This document shows, one piece after another, positions 37,338 to 49,300 of a DNA stretch of 64,000 nucleotides. A program made the position numbers and the translations under genes. Below the pieces are notes generated by a model. That model had not been told where the DNA came from. It was given only the letters and a program-made list of their open reading frames with translations, and did not search any database. The stretch is from Paraflavitalea soli (GTDB taxonomy: Bacteria; Bacteroidota; Bacteroidia; Chitinophagales; Chitinophagaceae): NCBI RefSeq assembly GCF_003555545.1, contig NZ_CP032157.1, forward strand, positions 3,042,546 through 3,106,545, given 5' to 3'. Position 1 is the first letter of the stretch, and each line of letters begins with the position of its first letter.

Positions 37338-40300
37338 TATAATAAGTTTTTGTGATGATGTATAGCTGACATGGTAACGGGCCCACCCGGTGTATTGACA
37401 ATGCACCTGATAATGTGTTCCATTTTTTCTGTATAGTAATTGGTGGCTGCCTGTGCAGGAGCACACCATCCTTTCCATTCCATATGGATGCCATCCTGGT
37501 ATTCGCTACACTGGGCACCCCAATAGTATCTTCTTTCGCCAGTTCCGGCCTTCGTTTTCTTTATACTGGTGCCGGTTCCGGCAGGCATTCCCTGCCCCGA
37601 CCTATCGGTGTAGTTAAACTCAGCATGGAGACAGGCATAAATGCTTTTTCCCGATTGGCGCCTGAATGAACTGTCAATTATTGCGAGCGGAATTTCCTGG
37701 TGTTGTCTTCCTTCAAGATATGCCTGCTGTGTATGACGTATTGCTTCTGCAAAACTGCTGTTGCTGTCGTGGGTAAATACCAGGGGTAATGTATTCACAA
37801 ACTGGCCGATCGCTTCGCCTATAGCAAAACCCGGCAACGCTACGTCGCGGCCATTGACCACCACCCCCAACAGCAGCGCTTCCTGGCCGGGCCTTTCGCT
37901 GTGGTTGAATAACCTGAAAGCGGTCAAAAGAAAGCTACTCAGCAATATTTTTTGTTTTTTACAGTAGTCCAGTACCTGTTTGTACAGCGGACCACTGATC
38001 ACCCATGAAGCTGTTATAAACTCCTGCAGCGCAGCAGACTGTTCAATTGCGTTTTGATGATTGTTTTGGGCTGCTATATGTCTGAGCTGCGATTCCCAAT
38101 AAGTGAGCTTTTCCCTGGCTTCTCCCAACTGCAGGTAATCTTCCTGTACCTGTACATAATGCAGGTAATCGCTACGATGTTCAGAAGCAATATTATTCCC
38201 GGCATACCTGTTGAGCAGGTATTTTTTCAAGAGTGCATTAGAGTACCCGTCTGTTACAATGTGGTGAATGATGAGTAATACGTGCGCCCGGCCTTCTTTA
38301 TGAAAGACACCGCATCTGATCACCTCCCCCTTATCAAGATCAAAGGGCTTGTTGATCATTGTTGTTCCGAGCGCTACTATGGCAGGGTCCTCCATACCCA
38401 GGGCTCCGCCTGTTATGATCTGCAAGGTATCCGGCCATTGACCTGGCGGCAGTACCTGCTGCAGCCAACCATTTTCTGCTTGGTAAATGCGCATCCTGAG
38501 CACGGGGATATCTGCAATCAGTTGTTTATAGGCCGCCGTAAAACGCTCCTGGTCGAAATGATCGATCTCAAAAGCAATAACATCCTGGGCATGGGCCACC
38601 GATCCATCCCTGGCATAGGATTGCTGATTATATGACAAAGGATATGCCTGCACCTTCCTGCCCGGTTGCCTTTCGCACAGGTCTTTGATCATCCCTTCCA
38701 GCCATTGCTGATAGGTTGATGCCAGCCTTTCCATTGTACCGGAACGGAATTGTTGTTTACTATACTGAATATTGAACCTGAGCGATCCGTTAACGATCAG
38801 GCCACTGATAGCCAGTATGCTATCCCTGCGATTACCTGTATCGACCTCACTACCTTTGTATTCGTTCACATAACTGAATACCTCTTCCCCGGTATCGCCG
38901 GATACCCCAGACCCAAAATCACCCAGGTAATTAAACATGATCGAAGGATCGGGCATCAAACGTAATTCCTCCACAGCCGGTTCCCTCAGGTGCCGCAATA
39001 TGCCAAAGCCGATGCCCTTGTTGGGTATCCCGCGCAAACACTTTTTTACTTTCAACAGGGTTTTCACCCAATCATTCCCTTCTTCACTTTCCAGTAATAC
39101 AGGGTACACCGTAGTAAACCAACCTACGGTACGCCCGATGCTCAACGACTTCACCACCTCTTCCCGGCCATGTCCTTCCAGTGCGATCATTACCTTATCA
39201 AGAGCAAATACTTCGCGTACGGCAAGTAGCAAGCCCGTCAACAGGATGTCGTTTATTTCTGTTTGATAAATGGTATTTACCCTGGTCAGTAATAACCCGG
39301 TTAGTTCCTTATCCAGTGAAAGCTCCATAGCCACCGCATCGCTGATAAGATTGGCGCCATCCGAAAAGTCGGGCTGAACATCCCTGACCGGCTGCCTGGC
39401 GATACCTGTCCAATAGGAAAGTTCTTTTGACAACAGATCGCCCGCAGCATACTGACGCAGTTGTAAGGCCCATTGGCGGAAGGAATCAGATTTGGCCGGC
39501 AATTGCACGGGGGCTCCTTTCTCCAGCTGGCTATACAAAGTGGAAAGGTCTTCCAATAGGATACGCCAGCTTACACCATCCACTACCAGGTGGTGTACTA
39601 CCAGTAAAAACCGATCTCCGTCGGGTGCATGGAATATAGCGGCCTTGAGTAAAGGACCTTGCTGCAGATCAATGGATGCCTGCAGCCTTTCACACGCCTG
39701 CCCCATTGCTATTAATGGCGTACCCTCAGCAATAAGGTCGTGCTCTTCCAGGTAATACAAGTTATCCTCTACGGGTCGGTTGTATTGGATCCAATGCCCG
39801 TTCTCCTGCTGGTACCGCATGCGCAAAGCGTCGTGGTGTCTGGTGAGTTCCTGCAGGCATTTGTCCACTACCGCTTTTGCCATCCTGCTTTTACTATACA
39901 ACAGCACCGATTGGTTATAATGATGCTTGTTTTGGTTCGCTTTATTAAAGAACCGGGCCTGCACAGGAGTAAGCGGTACATCACCTTGCTCGCTGCCTAC
40001 TCCCGCAACCTGTGTTGCGCCCATTTGTAATTTGGTAGCTAATATTTCAATGACAGGAAACTCCAGGATATCCGTCACCTTTACCTGGATGCCTTGTTGC
40101 TTTAACCGGCTGGCCAGCATAATAGCTTTGATGGAATCACCACCGGCCTCAAAGAAACTTCCTTTAATACCGCCCGGTACTTCCCGTTTCAATACTTTTT
40201 CACAGCATTCCAGCAAAAGCTTTTCCTGTGTATTGGACGGAGCAGTATATACCACAGCATCGTCCATATCCTCTATTGAAGAGGGGTCGGGCAATGCTTT

Positions 40301-43300
40301 CTTATTTACCTTACCACCATCTGTGAGCGGCAGTTGTTCCATCCTTATGAAGTAGGATGGCATCATATAATCCGGCAGGTACTTCATTAATTGCTGTCGT
40401 ATGGAAGCCGTGTCGGTATTTTGTGCGCTGGTAAACCAGGCCATTATACAGGCCCGCCCCAGGTGATCATTTCTAACGCCAGCCACCACCGTATCTACAT
40501 CACTTAGTTGTAGCAAGGCATGTTCTATTTCGCCCAGTTCGATCCGGTATCCCCGCACTTTTACCTGTGCATCGGCCCTGCCCCTGTATTCTATGGTACC
40601 ATCCGGCAACCACCGCCCAAGGTCTCCAGTGTGGTAAAGGCGGCTATATATATCGCCCTCATCCCGGTTGACAAACGGGTTCCTGATGAATCTTTCGGCT
40701 GTTCTTACTTTGTCGCCATAATACCCGTTGGCCAGACCAATGCCAGCGATCATGATCTCTCCCGTCACATTTACCGGTAGTAAGTTGCCGCCCGGATTCG
40801 TAATGTATATCCGGGTATTGGAGATGGGCCGTCCGATAGGGATCTTAGTATAATCATGATCCGTCAATGCGTGGTACACGCAGCCAATACTGGCTTCTGT
40901 AGGGCCGTACAGGTTGGTGAGCCGGATACCGGGAAATGCTTTCCTGAAGTAGTTGGCGGAAGAAACATGTATCTCTTCTCCCCCGATCACTATTTCGCGT
41001 AATGAACCAATATCATATTGCGTATTATTTTCCCGCATCTCGCTGACAAACTCGTTAAACAAAGAGGGAATGAAATCAGTCATGCTCACCTGATGATCAC
41101 GTACCAATTCTGTAAAATATTCCAGGCCAAAGGCCTGCTTTTCAGAAGGGATAATACATTTTCCACCATTGATCAATGGCCAGAATAGTTGCCACACGGA
41201 GCTATCGAATATATGACGTGTAGTTCTTAATACAGACCTGGCCGCCTGCGCTCCAAAATAGTCATTCATCCATAAGAACCGGTTCAGGATACCCTTGTGG
41301 GGCACTACTACGCCCTTGGGCATGCCGGTGGAGCCTGAAGTATAAAACATGTAAATAGGCGCTGCTACGTGTGCACGCGCAACAAATAACCTGTCGTCGG
41401 TCAGCGCTTCGTGATCCACTACCAGGAAGTTGTTTGCCGGCGACAATTCGCTTCTGCGTAATCCCTCTTCATTCAACAGCACTACCGGCGACGCTATTTC
41501 GGACAACAACAATTGCAGCCTGCGTACCGGCCAGTTAATGCTGAGCGGTACAACCGCCGCACCGGTTTTTAATACAGCCAGAAATGCAACGGCAAAATCA
41601 ATGCCCCTCGACATCAGCAACGGTACAAAACATCCTTCCGCCACCCCGGCTTCATCCAACTTATAAGCAAGGCTATCGGACCTTTTTTCCAATTCTCCAT
41701 AATTGATGCTTATACCTTCAAACCATATCGCTTCTTCCCCAGGCGTTTTCGTAGCCTGTTCTGTAAACAGGTCTACAATGGTCTTGCTGAGATCGTATTG
41801 CCTGGCAGTCTGGTTAAATCTTTCCAGCAATTGTTGTTTTTCCTCACCCGTGAGGTAATCAACTTGGCTGATGGGTATTGATGGATGACTGACCACCGAG
41901 CGTACAAAATTCCGATAGTGCAATAATAATTGGGTGATCAGTTCTCTATCATATATATCGCGGTTAAAATTGATCTTGATGTGTACACTGTCAGCATGCT
42001 CCTGGAAATCAACCATCAGATCAAACTTGGCGGACTCTTCTCCCTCGTCGGTCACCTGGTTACCGGGCATCCTATGTGTACTGTCTGTCTGGTTCTGGGA
42101 TACCACCATAATATCAAACAGCACCGACCGGCTTGGGTCTCTTTTCACCTCCAGTTCGCGTACCAACCGGTCAAACGGATAACTCTGGTGATCATAAGCC
42201 GACACCATCATAGCGCGTACACGCTGCAACAGTTCATTAAAAGAATCATTCCCCTTGAATTGTGTACGTAAAGCAAGGGTATTGAGGTAAAAGCCGATCT
42301 GGTGTTCCAGGTCAGCATGTTCTCTTCCCGACACCGGTGTACCCACAATAATATCATCCTGCCCCGTGTAATTATACAACAAGGCTTTCAGCACGGTGAG
42401 CAATCCCATAAAGAGGGTGCCTTGTTGCCGGCGGCAAAGCGCCCGGAGTCCATCGGTCGATGCCCTGTCAAGCAGGATCGACAGGCTATACCCATTGTAG
42501 GAGAAGACTGCAGGACGGGGTCTGGAAGCAGGCAGTTCAAATACGGGCAATTCCCCGCTGAACTGTTGCAGCCACCAGGTTTGGTGCTGTTTATAATTGT
42601 CACCTGCCAGCATGCCCTGTTGCCATACAGCATAATCCTTGTATTGGATATGTAAGGGAGCAAGTTCCTGTTGTACTTCATTGATGAAGCTGCTATAATA
42701 ATGCAACAGCTCTCTTTCCAGCACCTCAATAGAAGCCGCATCGCTGATAATATGGTGCTTTATGTAATAAAACATATACCGGTGATCTCCGATATGCAGC
42801 AGACCGACTTTCAGCAAGGGGCCTTTTTCAAGATCAAATATCTGTGCTGCCTCCCTGTCAATATGTGCTTTGATCAGCTCATAGGGACGACCGGAAAAAT
42901 CTTCTTCATACAGGTCAACATGGAAATCCTGCATGGGGATCACTACCTGTCTTACTGCTCCTTCATTGTTTTGCCGGAAAACAGTACGTAGTATCTCATG
43001 CCGTTCAACAACCTGTTGGATCGCATATAAAAGCCCCGGCTGTACCTTTGGCCCTTTAAGCAACAACTGACTCCTGGTATTATAAGACCGGGAACTTTCT
43101 TCTTTCTGACTAAGCACCCAAAGGCGCAGCTGGCCGTCAGATACGGGATAGTCATCTGCTTCTGCTGCCTTACTCACCGGTGCATAGCTTATACGCACCT
43201 GACTATTGATGAGGGCCGCATGGGCAGCGATGGTCGTATGCTCAAACAACTGCTGCATGGAGACCTTTACCTGGAACAGGCGGTGATAGGCATTCATGAG

Positions 43301-46300
43301 ACGTATGACCCGTAAGCTATGTCCTCCATGAGCAAAGAAATTCTCCGTGACACCGATGGGCATTGGGCTGTTGAGCACTTCCTGCCATATCTCCCCTATT
43401 CTTGCTTCTATTATATTACGTGGCAACTGGCTACCCATCTCTCCGGCTGTGTGTGTAAAGTCGGGTACGGGCAAAGCCTTCTTATTTACTTTTCCATTGG
43501 GCGACAGGGGAATTTCGTCGACCTGAATAATGAAAGCAGGCACCAGATAATCTGGCAACAGATCACCCAGTTGCTGCCTCAACACCGTATTATCCTGTGG
43601 CTGGGGACTTGTTATATAAGCGATGATATAGAGATTGGATCCTTCCTGGAGGGATACAGCCACCGCCGCATCAATGCCCGGTACGCGCAGCAATGCGAAT
43701 TCAATTTCACCCAACTCTATCCGATAGCCTCTTATTTTAAGCTGATCGTCCTTACGGCCCAGGTATTCGATATTGCCCTCTTCCGTCCATCGTACAAGGT
43801 CCCCTGTGCAATATATCCGGCCGCTTTGCAGGAAGGGATCGTGGATGAACTTCTCCCTGGTGAGCCCGGCGTTATTCAGGTAGCCTCTTGCTACACCCTT
43901 TCCACCAATGTACAATTCGCCCACCACGCCCACGGGGCATGGCTGAAGCCGGTGATCCAGTACATATAAGCAGGTGTTGGAATAAGGTACACCCAACGGT
44001 ACTTTATAATAAGGATAATGCAGGTCTACCTTGTGCATGATCACACCAATCGTCACCTCGGTAGGTCCATAATGATTATAGACATCGCCCTGGTAATTCA
44101 TTTGTTGCAACTGGTCTACAACAGTTGGCGGAAGTACTTCTCCACCAAAGATCAGGCACTTGAGGGGCACTATATTGTTGTTCCCATAGGCAGCCCATAA
44201 AGAAGGGAATATTTTCAGGCATTCGATCTGGTATTGACTAAAATAATCACCCAATGCTATTCCATCAAACAGCAAAGCATCACTGATCACATGGACTGCA
44301 CCTCCTGTCAACAGACCAATGAACAGTATAGATTGATTGGAATCCGAAGCCAGGTTAACCGGCAAAGCAAAAGACCGGCAGGCGGCAACACTGGAGCTGT
44401 TCATCATGCCGTACAGGTGATTGACAAACGACCTGTTTTCTATCATTACCCCTTTGGGCCGGCCGGTAGATCCGGAAGTATAAATAATATACAATAATTG
44501 TTCGGGCAATATCCTTTCAGTCACCGCGGTTGAAGGCATGGCATCGATAAACCCTTTGTCCAGAGCCCAATCAAACCACAGGGCCTCATTATCCGGGGTC
44601 TTTGCGTGCTGCATTTCATCACCCGCAATGATCATTTTACAGGCAGTATCTTCCAGCATATACAGTATCCTGTCGGCTGGCAAAGAAGGGTTTACCGGTA
44701 CAAAAGCAGCCCCGGATTTCATAATGCCCAATATACTGACAACCAGTTCCAGTGATTTTTCAGTGGATACCACTACCTTATCTTCTTTACCGATGCCTTT
44801 ACTGCGGATATAGTGTGCCAGTTGGTTACTCAACTCATCCAGCTCCTGGTAAGTAAGGTGGGCATCGTTGAATACGACGGCTGTATGCGAAGGCGTTTTA
44901 GCCGCCTGTATGCTAAAGAGGCTGATAACGGAAGTTTGTTCCGGAAAATCAACGCGGCTGTTATTGGCTCCTGCCAACAAATTTTGTTTTTCAGCTGCCG
45001 GCAGATAATCCAGCAGCCCGATCTCTTTTTCAGGCTGCGCTGTTGCAGCCGCCAATAATTGTTTAAAATGAAGCATCAACCGCTCCATGCCTTCCTTGCT
45101 GTAAATATCACTATTGAAACTCAACTCCATCCTCAAGCTGCTGCCTATCTCATAGAACAATACCGTAAGGTCATATTTGGCTGCCACAGGTCCATCGTCT
45201 ACTATGGCCGTTTCATCAACTTCAGCATCCGTCCCTTCCTGCGCCGTGGTCGCCTGGTAATTTTGCAATAAGACCAGCACATCAAATAAAGGCGACCTGC
45301 TGCCCCCCTGCGTTATCTGCACTTCTTCTATTAGACGATCAAAGGGATAGGCCTGGTATTCATAAGCCAGCAAGGTGCTGTTCCGTATTTTCACCAGCAA
45401 CTCTTCAAAACTATCCCTATCGCTAAGGGAAGTACGTAAGGCCAGGGTATTCAGGTAGAAGCCGATCTGGTTTTCCAGCTCTGCATCTTTTCTGCCGGCA
45501 ACTGAGGTGCCTATGATGATATCCGATTGATGGGTGTACCGGTGGAATAAGGTTTTTAACACGCTTACGAGGCCCATAAACAGAGTGGCCTGCTGCCGGC
45601 GGCACAAGTCACGAAGTTTTGTTGTGTGCGCTGCACTGATCACTGAAGAAAAACGCCGTCCGTTATACGTGATCCTGGCCGGTCGGGGAAAAGCGGCAGG
45701 CAGCTCCAGCACAGGTAATTCTCCTTCGAATTGTGATAGCCAGAATTTCCTGTGCTCCCTGAACCCCTCGCCCTCTAATTCCCGGGCCTGCCAGGAAGCA
45801 AAGTCTTTGTATTGTATGCGCAAAGGAGGTAAACGATGGGCCACGCCATTCATTAACCCATTATAATACCCTGCAATCTCTTTATACATTAATTCCATCG
45901 ACCAGCCATCGCTGATAATATGGTGCATGCAATAATTAAACAGGTAATTACCGGGTGATAATTTAACGAGTGCTGCATGCAGTAGCGGGCCATGGGCCAG
46001 ATCAAAAGCAAATCCCTCCTGCTGCCAATACATATCTTTCTGCGCTTGATCAGCGTGCTCCAGGTCTGCATACTCCATCCGGAAGTTCAATTCAGCCGTC
46101 GACAGGATCACCTGCCGCAATTCGCCGGTCTCGTTTTCCCTGAACACCGTGCGCAATATTTCATGCCGTTCGATCACCATTTGAATGGCTTGTTCCAGCA
46201 GTTGGGGGTCTTGTTCACCAACCAGTGGTAGCTGGCCAATCATTTTGTAAGCCTGCGATACCTCAGCCCGCTGGCTCAGTACCCAAAGTCTCCATTGTCC

Positions 46301-49300
46301 GGCAGATACCGGGTAATCATTTGCTTCCGCAGCCCGTTCAATAGGAATGTAGGGTGCGGCTTGCCTGCCCTTTATCAGGGCAGCCTGTGCAGCTATGGTT
46401 GTATGCTGAAACAATTCCAGCATCGATAGCTTTACATCCAATATTTTATGGTAGCTGTTCAGGAGTTGCATTACGCGCAGGCTATGCCCCCCATGCAGGA
46501 AAAAATCGTCGTTCACGCTCAATGGAACATCGCGCAATAACACCTCCTGCCAGATGGCAGCTATTGAAAGTTCAAGTGGACTGCCTGGCGCCAGGTAGGC
46601 GGCGGGCATAGCTGCCGTAACTGAAAGTTGTAATGCCTTTTTATCTACTTTACCATTTAATGTTAAAGGCAAACGGGTGGGTTGCAAAATACTGGCAGGC
46701 ACCATGTATTCCGGTAACCTGCTCCTCAGTTGTTGTTGCAGCAGGGCCATATCCTGTTCCTGTTCACTGGTAATGTAGGCTGCCAGGAATTTGTTGCCAG
46801 CATGATCATCCTGCGCAATCACCACCGCCGAATCAATACCGCTCAACTGCAGCAAAGCCTGTTCGATCTCTCCCAATTCTATCCGGTATCCCCTGATCTT
46901 TACCTGGTCGTCTTTGCGGTTGATGTAGTCAAGGGCACCATCCGGCAGCCACCTGGCCATATCACCGGTTTTATATAACCGTTCATTTTGTGTAAAGGGA
47001 TTATCGATAAATCGCTCTGCAGTAAGTGCTTCTTTATTCCAATATCCCCGTGCCAATTGCACTCCGCCCAGGTACAGTTCTCCGGACACACCGGGCGGCA
47101 CCAGGTTTCCCTGCTCATCCAGGATAAAAGCAGTAGTGCCGGGTATCGGCCTGCCAATGGTTATCCGTTCCTCTTCGCTTCGGATAGCCGCTACAATACA
47201 ACCCACGGTTGATTCGGTAGGGCCATATTCATTATAAATAACCAGGTCTTTATTAAGTGCAAGCAATGCCTGTACCTGTTTGGTGCGTAAGGCTTCACCT
47301 CCTATAATTACTTTCCGGATCGTGCAAGCGTGGGGGTCTATGAATTCGAGCAGGCTACTATGCGCGGGCGTCATTTTAATTACATCGAGCCCCTGATCGC
47401 CCTGCAGGTAGGCTGCAAATATTTCATCCACCATCATCGAAGCGGGAAATATCACCAGCCTGGTACCCCGTATGAGTGTACCAAACAAACTGGTTACCGT
47501 AAGATCAAAGGAAAGAGAACTGTATAAGCCCATGTTGCCCCCATCTGGATCCGACAGGTATTCCTGTTTTACCCAATGGAGGTAATTACTTAATGCTGCG
47601 TGCTCTATCACCACCCCTTTCGGATGCCCCGTTGAGCCCGATGTATACATGATATACGCCACACTGTTCGGACCAGGCTTGGCAGGCAGCCGCTCCGCTG
47701 AATAGTGGTTGATAGCTTCCCAATGATCCTCTATGACCAATACAGCAGGCTTTTCGCCTGTTGTAAACAGGGTTTGATATTTTCTATTGGCAATGATGAG
47801 GCCCGCTGCACTATCCCGGACCATATACCGGATACGTTCTTCCGGATAAGCCGGATCAATGGGCACATAAGCATATCCTGCTTTTAACAGCCCCAGGATG
47901 GTCACCATCATTTCTATAGACCGGTCAAGGCATAGAGGAATGACCGATCCCTTTTCTATGCCCCGGTCTATAAGATAATTCGCCATCCTGTTGCTCAGCT
48001 CATCCAGCTGCCTGAATGAAACTGCTTGTTCCTCATAAATGAGGGCTATATGATCAGGCACAGCATCCACCTGCTCCTCAAACAGCTCTGTTACCGTTTT
48101 GACCGGCATTTGAAATGCTGTATTAATACCGGATGCCTGCAGCAACCAATCTTTTTCAGTGGCTGTCAGATAATCTATCCGGTTAATAGCTGCCTGGGGC
48201 TGTTGTACCAACAGCTTCAATAAGCTAATATAATGTTGCATGAACCTGGCAGCCGTGTCTTTTTCATATATGTCACTATTATAAAAAAGCCGCATGCACA
48301 GGCCATTGTTCACTTCAAAGAAATCAATGTTCAGGTCGAGCTTTACGCTTACCGGTCCTTCATCGATAATCCCTTCCTGGTTGCCGAAGAAATTGTCTTC
48401 TGTATCCTGGTGCCGCTGGTTTTGCAATACCATCATCACATCCAATAGTACTGAACGCCCGGGTATCCGTTTCAATTCCAGTTCACCCACCAGGTGATCA
48501 AACGGATAGGCCTGGTGTTCATAAGCTGCCAGGGTTTCCCGCCGTACCTGCTGCAACAAGGTCTTGAAACTATCACGCCCGCTAAAACGGGACCGTAGCG
48601 CCAGCACGTTAAGGTAAAAGCCGATCTGATGTTCCAGTTCCCCCTGTTGCCTCCCTGCGATCGGGCTGCCGATAATAATATCTTCCTGCCCCGTATAGCG
48701 ATAGAACAACACATTCAATGTACTCAACAAACCCATGAATAAAGTAGCCTGGTTGTCGGCACAAAACTGCCTGAGCGGCTCCAGGATGGCAGGTCCGATC
48801 ACGGTGGCCAGGGCATGTCCGTTAGCCGTCAATACCAATGGCCTTGGTTTGTCTTCGGGCAGGGCCAGCAAGGGCAGTTCTCCTCCCAGTTGTTGCAGCC
48901 AGTATGCTTTGTGCCCCTGTAAGCTACCCGACCTCACTTCCTGCTGTTGCCATACCGCGTAGTCCTTATATTGAATACTCAATGGGGGTAGTTCAGGTTC
49001 GCGGTTGTTCAATAAGGCATTGTAAAAAACAAATACTTCTTTCGACAACAATTCCATCGACCATCCATCACTGATGATGTGGTGCATGTTATAATAGAAA
49101 AGGTATTGCGTTGCGCTGAGTCGAAAAAGCATTCCCCGCAGCAGCGGCCCTGCACTCAGGTCAAAAGGCAGTTGCTTATCTCTTTCAATATATTTATTGG
49201 CTTCCGCCCTGGGTTGTGCAATCTCTTTCAGGTCGATATAGAGAATGTCACCATCTATGGCATCGCGTTCCAGTACCCACTGCCTTACCTCCCCTGCTTC

